In this document: positions 27,990 to 36,926 of the stretch, one piece after another
How the letters are laid out: every line of letters starts with the position of its first letter
How positions within the stretch are numbered: the first letter of the stretch is position 1
Notes under the pieces: model-generated
The model's database searches: none
What the model was told of the DNA's origin: nothing
What the model saw: the letters and a program-made list of their open reading frames with translations, nothing else
Translations under genes and position numbers: made by a program
Assembly: GCA_021647945.1 (NCBI GenBank)
Contig: JAKITT010000014.1
Location: 1-50,101 of the forward strand
Length of the DNA: 50,101 bases
Reading direction: 5' to 3'
From: Candidatus Polarisedimenticolaceae bacterium
GTDB taxonomy: Bacteria > Pseudomonadota > Gammaproteobacteria > Chromatiales > Chromatiaceae

Positions 27990-28025
27990 TTACCGGCAAG
28001 CACCACCCAGAATGAGCATTTTCAT
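27990..28025 (-). pseudogene. 10-codon stub of cobU/cobP (adenosylcobinamide kinase)
   Basis: The cobQ stop codon overlaps an ATG (TGATG), and the new frame reads [11 protein letters not shown] before a TAA. CobU/CobP proteins commonly begin with LILGGARSGKS, the P-loop, at this very position after cobQ. The P-loop is broken after GGA, and nothing recognisable follows before the IS630-type stub. I infer that cobU was the last gene of this operon and has been lost. Confidence 0.5.
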
Positions 28026-29476
28026 CAGGCAATTCCCAGTAATTCATCAATTGCCCCAAGGTTCAAATGTTCTGCAAGGGCATCGGCCATTTGGTTGATG
28101 CCCTGCTCGCGCAGTTGTTGGTAATCAATTGTTTGAGGATTGCTCAGCCCTGCCCAGCGCAGTAGGCTGTTACAGCTCTCGGTAGACTCGAACAAACCGT
28201 GGAGATAGGTGCCGATGATCTGTTGATCAAGTGAGATGGCACCATCAGTTCGCTCACCAAGATCCACGAGCGGTCTCTTTAGGTCAGCTCCTTCACTGGT
28301 TCCTGCATGGATCTCATAACCGCTGACGATTGTCTCCTCCAATAGCAGTTTGCCCATCACGTTATGCAGTTGTTTTTTATCATGTAGTGTTGTCTGCATT
28401 GCTAATAGCTCCAGACCTCTACACATACCTAGTCTTCCTTCGACCCCATCGGGGTCGTTGATGGTTTGACCCAACATCTGAAAACCACCACAGATACCTA
28501 GCACCTTCCCTCCATAACGTAGGTGGCGCTGAATCATTTGCTCCCAACCCTCTTTTCTTAGCCACTCCAGGTCAGCGCAAACGCTCTTGCTACCAGGAAG
28601 AATGATTAGGTCAGCTGCCGGTATAGTTTGATTGGCCTGGATGACTTGGAGATCTACCTGTGGGTGCAGGCGCAGAGGGTCGAAATCAGTGTGATTGCTC
28701 AGACGAGGCAGGGCGGGCAGGATGATCTTTATCTCACTGCCGGTTACTGCGGCAGCTCCCTGGTTGAGGCTATCTTCTGCCTCAAGATGGAGTTGATGGA
28801 GATAGGGTAGTACGCCAAGTACAGGTATCTGGGTGCGTTGTTCCAGCCACTCTAAGCCAGGTTGTAGCAGGGCGATGTCACCACGAAAGCGGTTGATGAC
28901 AAAACCTTTTACTCGCGCTCGCTCGGATGGGGGCAGTAGCTCCAGAGTGCCGACCAGATGAGCAAAGACCCCCCCTCGATCGATATCAGCTATCAGGATG
29001 ACAGGGCAATCAACCGCTTCGGCAAAGCCCATGTTGGCAATATCATTTTCACGCAGATTGATCTCAGCTGGACTACCCGCCCCCTCGACGAGTATGAATG
29101 CGTAGTTCTGAGCAAGGCGTTGATAGGATTCCAGTACAGCAGGTCTGACCACCTGTTTATAGCTGTGATAATCCTGTGCCTCCATAGTAGCTACTGCTTT
29201 TCCATGAACGATGATCTGTGAGCCTTGGTCACTGTTAGGTTTCAGCAGTACCGGATTCATATCGGTGTGAGGGAGAATGCCGGCTGCTTGGGCCTGCACC
29301 GCTTGGGCGCGCCCAATCTCACCACCATCACTGGTTACAGCACTATTGAGCGACATGTTCTGCGGTTTAAAGGGGGCGACGGATAGTTTTCGGCGGGCCA
29401 GTAGGCGACAGAGCCCCGTAACCAGTGCGCTCTTGCCCGCATCAGAGGTGGTGCCCTGAATCATCAATGTACTCAT
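28025..29476 (-). CDS. cobQ: Cobyric acid synthase
   Basis: A 483-aa CobQ/CbiP glutamine amidotransferase that amidates four side chains of adenosylcobyrinic acid a,c-diamide. The N-terminal dethiobiotin synthetase-like ATPase has [19 protein letters not shown] and [10 protein letters not shown]. The C-terminal triad-type glutaminase has [13 protein letters not shown] (the catalytic Cys). ATG 29476 overlaps the upstream stop (ATGA) and has GGAGG 10 bases before; a TTG at 29485 is too close to that site. It is the last intact gene of the B12 operon. Confidence 0.95.
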   Translation of the reverse strand: MSTLMIQGTTSDAGKSALVTGLCRLLARRKLSVAPFKPQNMSLNSAVTSDGGEIGRAQAVQAQAAGILPHTDMNPVLLKPNSDQGSQIIVHGKAVATMEAQDYHSYKQVVRPAVLESYQRLAQNYAFILVEGAGSPAEINLRENDIANMGFAEAVDCPVILIADIDRGGVFAHLVGTLELLPPSERARVKGFVINRFRGDIALLQPGLEWLEQRTQIPVLGVLPYLHQLHLEAEDSLNQGAAAVTGSEIKIILPALPRLSNHTDFDPLRLHPQVDLQVIQANQTIPAADLIILPGSKSVCADLEWLRKEGWEQMIQRHLRYGGKVLGICGGFQMLGQTINDPDGVEGRLGMCRGLELLAMQTTLHDKKQLHNVMGKLLLEETIVSGYEIHAGTSEGADLKRPLVDLGERTDGAISLDQQIIGTYLHGLFESTESCNSLLRWAGLSNPQTIDYQQLREQGINQMADALAEHLNLGAIDELLGIA

Positions 29477-30471
29477 GGTAGGCAAACCTCCTGCTGGATC
29501 TGTTGTAGTGCACCTTGTAGGCGATCAAATGCTGCTCTATCTGCTGGAAGGCCAAAACGCAGGCTGCATGGCTCCTGAAACAGGCGGGTCAAGATACCCT
29601 GTTTGGCCAGCTGGTGATGAATCTCTTTTGCAGCTGGCGTGATAACCCACTGAAACAGCGCACTCCCACCTGTAGGTTTGAGACCAACATCTTGTAATAG
29701 TTGATTAAGCTGAGATGCTTGTTGGTTTAGCTGTTGTCGTGCTTGTTGCTGCCAGTGATAGTCCTGTAAGGCTTGGCTAGCAACCCAGCGTGCAGGGCTG
29801 GAGATGCTCCAAGGCCCTAGGCGTTCACTCAATACTTTCAATAGAGACTCTTCAGCCAGTACAAAACCGACTCTAGCTCCAGCCAAACCAAAGAATTTAC
29901 CCAGAGAGCGCAATACAATCAGACCAGGCAGGCTGCTCTCTGGGGCTAGAGACTCTTTGGGACTACTGTCGATGAAGGCTTCATCGACGATCAACCAGCC
30001 GCCTCGGTTAGCCAGTTTTTGTCGCCAGATCAGTAGTTGCTCACGACTAAAACACTCACCTGTGGGATTGTTAGGGTGAATTAAGAGCAGCACATCAAGA
30101 CGATTGATCTGTTGTTTGATCTGCCCAAAATGGAGTGGCTGAAGTGTATGCCCGGCACGAGACCAAGCGGCAGCATGCTCGGCATACCCAGGAGAGATGA
30201 TGCCAACCTGACAGGCGGGGCGCAGTTCAGGAATCATTTGAATAGCGGCCTGTGATCCAGCTACCGGCAATAGGGCGGGAGCCTGATAGTAGTTTTGCGC
30301 AACTGCGACCAGCTCATCTTCCTCTTCCGGTAGTTGCTGCCATACATGCCCTGGAATAGCCGGAACTGGCCAGCCATTGGGGTTGATGCCGGTTGAGAGA
30401 TCTAGCCACTCAGCATAGGGTACGGCGTAATGGCTCGCTGCCGCACGTACTCTGCCACCGTGTTCAAGCAA
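29473..30471 (-). CDS. cobC: L-threonine-O-3-phosphate decarboxylase
   Basis: A 332-aa class I PLP enzyme (CobC/CobD family) making (R)-1-aminopropan-2-ol phosphate for the nucleotide loop. It contains [34 protein letters not shown] and the PLP lysine in [19 protein letters not shown] place the start at TTG 30471 ([12 protein letters not shown], a common N-terminus) because GGAGG lies 8 bases upstream and the overlap with cbiB is then only 8 bp. An earlier TTG at 30528 would overlap cbiB by 65 bp. Confidence 0.88.
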   Translation of the reverse strand: MLEHGGRVRAAASHYAVPYAEWLDLSTGINPNGWPVPAIPGHVWQQLPEEEDELVAVAQNYYQAPALLPVAGSQAAIQMIPELRPACQVGIISPGYAEHAAAWSRAGHTLQPLHFGQIKQQINRLDVLLLIHPNNPTGECFSREQLLIWRQKLANRGGWLIVDEAFIDSSPKESLAPESSLPGLIVLRSLGKFFGLAGARVGFVLAEESLLKVLSERLGPWSISSPARWVASQALQDYHWQQQARQQLNQQASQLNQLLQDVGLKPTGGSALFQWVITPAAKEIHHQLAKQGILTRLFQEPCSLRFGLPADRAAFDRLQGALQQIQQEVCLP

Positions 30472-31363
30472 GGAACCAGCCTCCAGTAACAATGACGATG
30501 ACCCATAACAGCAGGCTGTTTTGTACAAGTTTGATAGCTCGCTCTATATCTGCAACATCCGGTTCACTGCCGCAGCCTAAAATAGGGCGTTGATGCGTTT
30601 TACCATGATAGATAGCAGCCCCACCTAAGCGGATATTGAGCGCACCTGCGCCAGCAGCCATCACAGGCCCAGCATTAGGACTGTCCCAGTGTGCGGCCTG
30701 TTGCGACCAGCAGCGGATAGCCTGCTGAAAAGAGCCGACCAGTGCGTAGGTTAACGCTGTTAGTCTGGCTGGGGCCAAGTTGAGTAGATCATCCAGCCGA
30801 GCAGCCGCCCAGCCAAAGTGCTGAAAGCGGCTGCTGCGATAGCCCCACATGGCATCCAGCGTATTAACCAGTCGATAACCGACAACCCCTGGTGCTCCAG
30901 CGACCAGAAACCAGAACAGCGCACCAAAAATGGCATCACTGCCATTTTCTAATATCGATTCAATGGTCGCGCGGGCCACGTCTGAAGATTGCATCTCCCC
31001 CGTTTCACGACTGACAATCCAGCCAACCTGTCGGCGTGAACGCTCCAAGTCACCCTGTTTCAGACTGGTGGCTATCTGTTGAGCATGCTCAATCAGACTG
31101 CGGCCACCCAGGGCTAGATAGAGCAGTAGCAGACCAATGAAGGGGCTCTGGTTATCCAGTAAGGCAGCGATCAAGATAAAGGGGGTGATCAATATTAGTA
31201 GCGCAACTAACCCAGCTAGGCGGCTACCACTTTCTGGTTGGTTAACGCTCTTTTCCATCTTGTCGGCTAGCCAGCCGAAGCCAACCAACGGATGCCAACG
31301 GCGCGGTTCACCCAGTAGGCTGTCGAGTAGTAGTGCGAAGGAGACGGTTAGTGCTGTGATCAT
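30464..31363 (-). CDS. cbiB: Adenosylcobinamide-phosphate synthase
   Basis: A 299-aa integral membrane protein of the CbiB/CobD family, attaching aminopropanol phosphate to cobyric acid. The N-terminus has LLLDSLLGEPRRWHPLVGFGWLAD, and SRETGEMQSSDVARATIESILENGSDAIFGALFWF is the conserved core. Hydrophobic helices lie near 1-15, 48-88, 145-165 and 280-298. Its start overlaps the cobJ stop by 4 bp and its end overlaps cobC. Confidence 0.93.
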   Translation of the reverse strand: MITALTVSFALLLDSLLGEPRRWHPLVGFGWLADKMEKSVNQPESGSRLAGLVALLILITPFILIAALLDNQSPFIGLLLLYLALGGRSLIEHAQQIATSLKQGDLERSRRQVGWIVSRETGEMQSSDVARATIESILENGSDAIFGALFWFLVAGAPGVVGYRLVNTLDAMWGYRSSRFQHFGWAAARLDDLLNLAPARLTALTYALVGSFQQAIRCWSQQAAHWDSPNAGPVMAAGAGALNIRLGGAAIYHGKTHQRPILGCGSEPDVADIERAIKLVQNSLLLWVIVIVTGGWFLA

Positions 31364-32661
31364 TGAGAAAATTGTTGCAGCGTCTGTTGGTAACGTGTTG
31401 ATTCAGCCTCAAGTTGTGAAAGTTGGAAGAGAGTATTGCCATGCCGATCCAGAAAGTGAATGCTCTGCTCATGTTGCACAAACCAGATGCTACTGATGCT
31501 GGAGAGCTCCATCTGAAACTGGCCGTTCTTATTGCCTAAAAGAAGCATCTCACCATCGAGATTTAGCTCTTTTTCAGTATTGAGTGTGACCTGGGCGGTT
31601 ACACCATTGAGCTGTTGCAGTGTCGCGCGCAGAGGTACCCAGCTTTTACAGTGTGCCAGCAGCTCCCTGCTCTGTTCACTGGCAACTTGTGTTGCTTTAA
31701 AGAGGCAAGCTGAATCATCCTCTCTATTGGCCAATGCCCCCAGCAGGGCTGCCATTGGCACATCGAATAGCGTTGCCGCCTCTGCCAGACTCTCTTGTAG
31801 ATTGGCTTGCAGATGTTCATATAGAGCCACTTGCCACCCCTCCAGGCCCAGGCTCAATGAATGCCCCGCCTTTTCTCCGGCATGTGTTTCGCCAGTTAGG
31901 TTTTGATACTTGTTGCTATAGCCTCTTGGCGTAATCATCAGCCCTTCTTGCCAGTAGCTATCACTGTTGCCAATGATGACGGTGCTCAGCATGCCGATAT
32001 CACACTGCGACATTTTAGCCAACTCAACCTGCTGAATATTCTGCCGTTTGCGGTAGGCTGATTTGACAATGGCTACAGGTGTTGAGGGGGCACGGTATTG
32101 CAGCAGGATACGTTGTGCCTCAACAATCTGTTCGGTGCGGCGACCACTCTTGGGGTTATAGAGGGCGACGACAAAGTTGCCCCGTGCAGCAGCCTCCAGT
32201 CGTCGGGCGATCTGTGGCCAGGGGGTGAGTAGGTCAGAGAGTGAGATAGCACAGAAGTCGTGGGTCAGTGGCGCACCAACCAAGGAGGCCGCAGCATTGA
32301 GGGCAGTGGTGCCAGGTATCACCTCAACCTCTATCTCACTCTCTGGTGTCCAGCCAGACTGCAGCAGCACTTCATAGGTGGGGCCAGCCATCCCGTAGAC
32401 ACCGATGTCACCGGATGAGATCAGTGCGACCGTCTTGCCTTGTTTGGCCTGTTCCATCGCCTCAATAGAGCGATCAATCTCCTCTGTCATCCCTTTACGC
32501 ACCACCTCTTTACCGGCCAGCAGATGTTCTACCAGCTTGATATAGGTTGAGTAACCGATCACCACATCTGACTCTTCAATTGCCGCCCGGGCGCGTAGGG
32601 TCATCTGCTCTTCAGAGCCTGGGCCGAAACCGACCAGAAGGATTTTGCCACTCTTATTCAT
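31360..32661 (-). CDS. cobJ: (Cobalt-)precorrin-3B C17-methyltransferase with extra C-terminal domain
   Basis: A 433-aa protein. The first ~245 residues are a tetrapyrrole methylase of the CobJ/CbiH class (VGFGPGSEEQMTLRA, ISSGDIGVYGMAGP, EVIPGTTALNAAASLVGAPLTHDFCAISLSDLL, ALYNPKSGRR). It methylates C17 with ring contraction. The last ~170 residues are an addition: WQVALYEHLQANLQESLAEAAT, then SWVPLRATLQQLNGVTAQVTL, and SIHFLDRHGNTLFQL. That order loosely recalls HutX/ChuX-like haem proteins, which is inference only. No Cys cluster of a CbiH60-type Fe-S extension is seen. Confidence 0.85.
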   Translation of the reverse strand: MNKSGKILLVGFGPGSEEQMTLRARAAIEESDVVIGYSTYIKLVEHLLAGKEVVRKGMTEEIDRSIEAMEQAKQGKTVALISSGDIGVYGMAGPTYEVLLQSGWTPESEIEVEVIPGTTALNAAASLVGAPLTHDFCAISLSDLLTPWPQIARRLEAAARGNFVVALYNPKSGRRTEQIVEAQRILLQYRAPSTPVAIVKSAYRKRQNIQQVELAKMSQCDIGMLSTVIIGNSDSYWQEGLMITPRGYSNKYQNLTGETHAGEKAGHSLSLGLEGWQVALYEHLQANLQESLAEAATLFDVPMAALLGALANREDDSACLFKATQVASEQSRELLAHCKSWVPLRATLQQLNGVTAQVTLNTEKELNLDGEMLLLGNKNGQFQMELSSISSIWFVQHEQSIHFLDRHGNTLFQLSQLEAESTRYQQTLQQFSQ

Positions 32662-33786
32662 TTAGATTATCTCGATAGGAACAATGGATATGGTGGCATT
32701 TCGGCCATCCATACCTCGGTATTTATGCTTTTCCACAATCAGCTTGTCCATGGTGGCACCGGCCAGCAGCAGAGCGGCCGCCTCCCCAACTGAGGGGGTT
32801 CCCACATACTTTAGAACCGTCTCTGATGGGTTGGGCACCTCCACTTGTGCCAACTCATCGGCAGGGTAGAAGTGCAGTGGCCAACTATATTTCTCAGCCA
32901 AAGCCAGTAGCCCCACTTCATCACTCTTTTTGTCGATGGTGGCGATGGCACTGACGGAGGTGTATTCAAGCTTGGCAGCACTGAGAGCCAGCTCTAGGGC
33001 CTGCTCAATGGTCTCCAGTGCCGTTCCCCTGTCACAGCCGATACCCAGCACGACAGGCTTGGGTGGACGGTAGACCACCAGAGAATCTATCAGTTGGTTT
33101 CGTGTCGATTCTGTTATCTCGCGCCGAGTCACCCAGAGAATGGCACTGAATTGGCTGGGATCGATAGTTTCAAAACGGTCAAATAGCTGGATGTTTGATG
33201 GCAATGGTTTTCCTTTCTCCCACCACGCTTTTGAACCGCACTCCTGCACGAAGGCGATCGGTTCACCATTGACCATATGGGCGGCCACTTTAGTCAAAGT
33301 TGCCTTTGGTGCCTCATTTTTCCAGCCAAGCTCTCGACCAAGAATGTCGATCGGCAGCGTGCCAAGGGATTCAGATGCGGTGGTGATGACAGGCTGTGCG
33401 CCGATCAAGTCAGCGATCTGATTGGCAAAGGCGTTAGCACCACCAAGATGACCGGAGAGGATGGGGACCACAAAATGCCCGGCATCATCAATTACCACCA
33501 CGCCAGGGTCTTCCTCTTTCGAATGAATGCAGGGGGCGATGAGCCGTACTGCAGCACCAATAGAGAAGAGAAACAGCAGCTGATCGTAGCGTTTGAAGAG
33601 GGTCGCAATGGCACCACGCACAGGCGGGGTGATCGCCTCGATCCGGTTCGGTATATGATCAACTTCAGTGAGGAATTTCTCACTGATATAGAGATCGGCA
33701 TGGGGCAGTTTTGGTCCCAGCTGTTGCAGCCGTTTGGCACCATGACGGGTGATGGCAACCATGGCGATTTTCTCTGAGCGGCTCAC
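32662..33786 (-). CDS. cbiG: Cobalt-precorrin-5A hydrolase
   Basis: A 374-aa CbiG with N-terminal (ITRHGAKRLQQL), central (FLFSIGAAVRLIAPCIHSKEEDPGVVVIDDAGHFVVPILSGHLGGAN) and C-terminal (VLGIGCDRGTALETIEQAL, ...PSVGEAAALLLAG) domains all present. It opens the delta-lactone of cobalt-precorrin-5A and releases acetaldehyde, a hallmark of the cobalt-early pathway. I favour GTG 33786, which overlaps the upstream stop as GTGA; ATG 33804 (overlap 22 bp) and ATG 33762 are alternatives. Confidence 0.9.
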   Translation of the reverse strand: MSRSEKIAMVAITRHGAKRLQQLGPKLPHADLYISEKFLTEVDHIPNRIEAITPPVRGAIATLFKRYDQLLFLFSIGAAVRLIAPCIHSKEEDPGVVVIDDAGHFVVPILSGHLGGANAFANQIADLIGAQPVITTASESLGTLPIDILGRELGWKNEAPKATLTKVAAHMVNGEPIAFVQECGSKAWWEKGKPLPSNIQLFDRFETIDPSQFSAILWVTRREITESTRNQLIDSLVVYRPPKPVVLGIGCDRGTALETIEQALELALSAAKLEYTSVSAIATIDKKSDEVGLLALAEKYSWPLHFYPADELAQVEVPNPSETVLKYVGTPSVGEAAALLLAGATMDKLIVEKHKYRGMDGRNATISIVPIEII

Positions 33787-34538
33787 TGTTTTTTCTTTCT
33801 GCATCCGCGAACCTTGGGGCCGCGTATCCGATGACGGTTGCGTACCAATAGCAGAGAGAGGTAGTTCACTTTCTCACCACGTAGTTGGGCGACATCTCGA
33901 ACAATGCGCTCCTCTGGCATGCCAGCCCGCTCGATGAAGGCGCTATCCTTCAGTATGTCGCGCGCCTCCAACTGGTCGATGATCTGATCCAGTACGGAGT
34001 TGACCTTGAGCAGCACCAGAGTATCAAAATCAGCCAGCAATCGATCCAGCATCTCTACACCATAGGCAGCGGGAACAATAGCTAGAGTATCGTCGGTGTC
34101 GGCTAGTGGCATCTGTAGATCGGCTGCCGCGGCATTGAAGGAGGAGACACCCGCAATGGTCTGGATCTCAATTGCCTCATCAATGGATGAGACGGTACGT
34201 GCTAGGTGGCTAAAGGTCGCGTAAGTTGAGGCATCCCCAACCACCAAAAAGAGTACATCTTCCCCACGGCGCAAGATTGAGAGGACGCTCTCGGCCGCTC
34301 TGAGCCAGTAGCTGGTTAACTTCTCCTTGTCGTGAGTCATCGGGAAGATTAACGCGGTGTGGTTCTCGGGCAGGGCCAGTCCTGAGCGCCGGACAACATC
34401 CAATGCGTAGCTATCGCTTTTTTCATTACGGATCGGGTAGGTCCAGTGGGCACCGCACTGCAGCAGCTCCCATGCACGTCGTGTGATCATGCCAGGGTCG
34501 CCAGGGCCGACCGAGACACCATAGAGTTTTCCGTTCAT
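33783..34538 (-). CDS. cobI: (Cobalt-)precorrin-2 C20-methyltransferase
   Basis: A 251-aa tetrapyrrole methylase matching CobI/CbiL: GVSVGPGDPGMITRRAWELLQ, FPMTHDKEKLTSYW, VVGDASTYATFSHLA, TIAGVSSFNAAAADLQMPLADTDDTLAIVPA. The C-terminus is strongly basic. With CbiX in the same operon the substrate is probably cobalt-precorrin-2. It overlaps both neighbours by 4 bp. Confidence 0.92.
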   Translation of the reverse strand: MNGKLYGVSVGPGDPGMITRRAWELLQCGAHWTYPIRNEKSDSYALDVVRRSGLALPENHTALIFPMTHDKEKLTSYWLRAAESVLSILRRGEDVLFLVVGDASTYATFSHLARTVSSIDEAIEIQTIAGVSSFNAAAADLQMPLADTDDTLAIVPAAYGVEMLDRLLADFDTLVLLKVNSVLDQIIDQLEARDILKDSAFIERAGMPEERIVRDVAQLRGEKVNYLSLLLVRNRHRIRGPKVRGCRKKKQ

Positions 34539-35818
34539 TGATTACCTTTTTCTGCAGAGATGATCCAGACCGGCGTTTCGGCCTGTAGCCGTTGCATCGC
34601 CAGAATGGGTCTGTTGTGGGATACCTGAAGCTGGCAGAGTTGCCATGTGACATTCAGTTTTTTCAACTGTTCGATGGCCGTCTGCATGTTCTCCAACGTA
34701 ATGAAGTTCATCACCAGCCGACCGCCACTTTTTAAGCGACTCATACTGATACCGATCAGCTGCTCAAGCTCACCACCAGAGCCACCAATAAAGATGGCAT
34801 CTGGCGCTGGCCATGCCTCAAGACCTTCGGGCGCTTTTGCCTGAGTCAGTCGATAGTTGGTTAGCTTAAACTGCTGCTGATTTTGACGGATGATGGCAGC
34901 ATCCTCACTGTTCTTTTCGATGGCGAAGATATAACCATCAGGGCAGAGGCGAGCCGCCTCCATGCCAACAGATCCTGAGCCAGCACCGATATCCCAGACA
35001 ATGGCATCTCGGCGCAGTTGCAGGTGAGCCAGCGAAACAGCGCGCACTTCACGTTTGGTGATCAGGCCACGATCTGGTTTTCGCTGCTGGTATTGCTCAT
35101 CAGTCAGGCCAAAGAGTTGTTCAGCCGGTTGAGCTGATGTCGGGCGTAGAATCACCATGTTAGGATTAGCAAACTGCTGCTGTTTGACCGTTTCAATTGG
35201 CATGAAGTCATAGAGCTGCCCATCAGGCAGCAGCAACCGTTCAGCAACAGCGATCTCATATTGGTCACCTAGTGATACGACATCCAACATTCTGGCAATG
35301 CGACTGGGGCTATTTTCAGGGCTGGTAAAGATGGCCAGCAGTTTCTGCTGACGAATCTTATGCAGCAGAGCATAGAGACCATGTTCCAGGCCTATTTCAG
35401 AGTCCCACTCACCGGTATCCTTGCCATGAATGGAACAGACTTGTGCCTCCTGCCAAGCAAGCCCTAGACGGGCGAAAGCAAGTTGCAATATTGAGGTGTT
35501 GGGTATGATGCAACACTTCTCTAGCCCCAATTTTCCTATTAGATAGCGGCCAATGCCATGACAGAGTGGGTCACCTGTCGCCAGTACCACAACAGCTTTT
35601 TCCTGCTCTAGTGCGAAGCTGATCCAGTTCGGTATCTCTTTGAGGCACCCTGTGAGATCTTTGCGCTCGGTATCTGGCTTTATCTCATTGGCAAACAGCC
35701 GTAGGGTACGGTCATTGCCTATTAGCAGATCAGCTTGCTGGATCAGCTGAAGTGCAGCTGGGGTCATACCGGCAGAACCACTGTCCAGCACACCGATAAT
35801 ATGGCAGTTACTCGGCAT
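34535..35818 (-). CDS. cobL: Precorrin-6Y/cobalt-precorrin-7 methyltransferase-decarboxylase (CbiE-CbiT fusion)
   Basis: A 427-aa fusion. The N-terminal CbiE tetrapyrrole methylase (about 1-215) has IIGVLDSGSAGMTPAALQLIQQADLLIGNDRTL and VLATGDPLCHGIGRYL. The C-terminal CbiT Rossmann methyltransferase/decarboxylase (about 235-427) has VWDIGAGSGSVGMEAARL and PDAIFIGGSGGELEQLI. It methylates C5 and C15 and decarboxylates the C12 acetate. I chose ATG 35818 because GAGG lies 7 bases upstream and the overlap with cbiD is only 11 bp. Confidence 0.92.
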   Translation of the reverse strand: MPSNCHIIGVLDSGSAGMTPAALQLIQQADLLIGNDRTLRLFANEIKPDTERKDLTGCLKEIPNWISFALEQEKAVVVLATGDPLCHGIGRYLIGKLGLEKCCIIPNTSILQLAFARLGLAWQEAQVCSIHGKDTGEWDSEIGLEHGLYALLHKIRQQKLLAIFTSPENSPSRIARMLDVVSLGDQYEIAVAERLLLPDGQLYDFMPIETVKQQQFANPNMVILRPTSAQPAEQLFGLTDEQYQQRKPDRGLITKREVRAVSLAHLQLRRDAIVWDIGAGSGSVGMEAARLCPDGYIFAIEKNSEDAAIIRQNQQQFKLTNYRLTQAKAPEGLEAWPAPDAIFIGGSGGELEQLIGISMSRLKSGGRLVMNFITLENMQTAIEQLKKLNVTWQLCQLQVSHNRPILAMQRLQAETPVWIISAEKGNQ

Positions 35819-36926
35819 CAGAGACCTCAGCAAGTTTATTGCCCTCAAAGTCGCAGATCAGTACTTGCAGGGTAAATTTACCGGGGTAGCGCGCTTTGAG
35901 TGTTGTGATAACGCTTCTGCCCAGAGCCTCTAGAAAAGGCTGCTGCAGTCCAATCTCTGAGAGCTGCTCCAATGCAAAACGGGCCGTCTTCGCCTGAGTG
36001 ATCGCCTCACAGAGATTATTGTCTGCACCAACGGAGGCGGCAATCTCTGCCACTAACGACATATTTACCGGGTTACGGTTGGCGTGGGTAATCGTTTCAC
36101 CTTGAGCCATCTTGGTTAGTTTACCCACCATGCCACCGATGATGACGTGTGGGATCTGTTGTGCCACCAGGGTATCGAAGGCAGGTTTGAGAAAGTCCCC
36201 CATCTGTACAAAACAGGCATCAGGTAGCTCTGAGTGTTCGCGCATAACGAATTTTTCAGTGCGCCCACCCGTGGTGAGGACGATGCTCTGTTGCCCCTGC
36301 CTAGCGGCCACTTCGATACCTTGTTCTACACATGCCCTGAAGGCAGCGGTTGACCAGGGGTGGACGATGCCGCTGGTACCCAGAATAGAGATGCCACCGA
36401 TGATACCCAGCCTTGGGTTAAGGGTGCGCTGGGCCATCTCTGCGCCACCAGGCACCGAGAGGGTGACCTCAATGCCACTGCTTTCCAAAATTGAGGCAGC
36501 CACTTCAGTAATATTCTGGCGGATATTTTGCTGAGGCACGGGGTTGATTGCAGGGCCATCAATCTCCAACCCAAGTCCAGGTTGAGTCACGTGGCCCACA
36601 CCTTCACCGCCGACAAATAGAATCTGCTCACAGTGGTCTGGCACAACTCTGAGATCTGCGGTGAGATGGGCCTTGTCTGTCACATCTGGGTCATCGCCGG
36701 CATCTTTAACCACCACAGCGTGAGCTTGGTTATCACGGCAGTACCCTTCGATTACGTTAAATGTGATTCGCTCGCCATTGGGTAACAGCGTCTCTACCTG
36801 CTCCGGCACCCTACCAGTCATGAGGCCAATTGCAGCGGCTCGGGCAGCCGCTGCCGAACAAGCACCTGTGGTGAAGCCTGTGCGAGCACCCCTTTTTTTG
36901 CTCTGTTTTGGAGTGGGTTTAGCCAT
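35808..36926 (-). CDS. cbiD: Cobalt-precorrin-5B C1-methyltransferase
   Basis: A 372-aa CbiD, the C1-methylating enzyme of the cobalt-early pathway. It has RTGFTTGACSAAAARAAAIGL near the N-terminus and GEGVGHVTQPGLGLEIDGPAINPVPQQNI, SVPGGAEMAQRTLNPRLGIIGGISILGTSGIVHPWS, all family signatures. The basic leader PTPKQSKKRGA is common in this family. The start overlaps the cbiC-bluB stop by one base (TAATG). Confidence 0.94.
   Translation of the reverse strand: MAKPTPKQSKKRGARTGFTTGACSAAAARAAAIGLMTGRVPEQVETLLPNGERITFNVIEGYCRDNQAHAVVVKDAGDDPDVTDKAHLTADLRVVPDHCEQILFVGGEGVGHVTQPGLGLEIDGPAINPVPQQNIRQNITEVAASILESSGIEVTLSVPGGAEMAQRTLNPRLGIIGGISILGTSGIVHPWSTAAFRACVEQGIEVAARQGQQSIVLTTGGRTEKFVMREHSELPDACFVQMGDFLKPAFDTLVAQQIPHVIIGGMVGKLTKMAQGETITHANRNPVNMSLVAEIAASVGADNNLCEAITQAKTARFALEQLSEIGLQQPFLEALGRSVITTLKARYPGKFTLQVLICDFEGNKLAEVSDAE

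Noticed and set aside
27898-28098. Open frame of 66 codons on the plus strand after jetD
   Set aside because: Antisense to the cobQ end and to the cobU and transposase stubs, which explain the sequence better.
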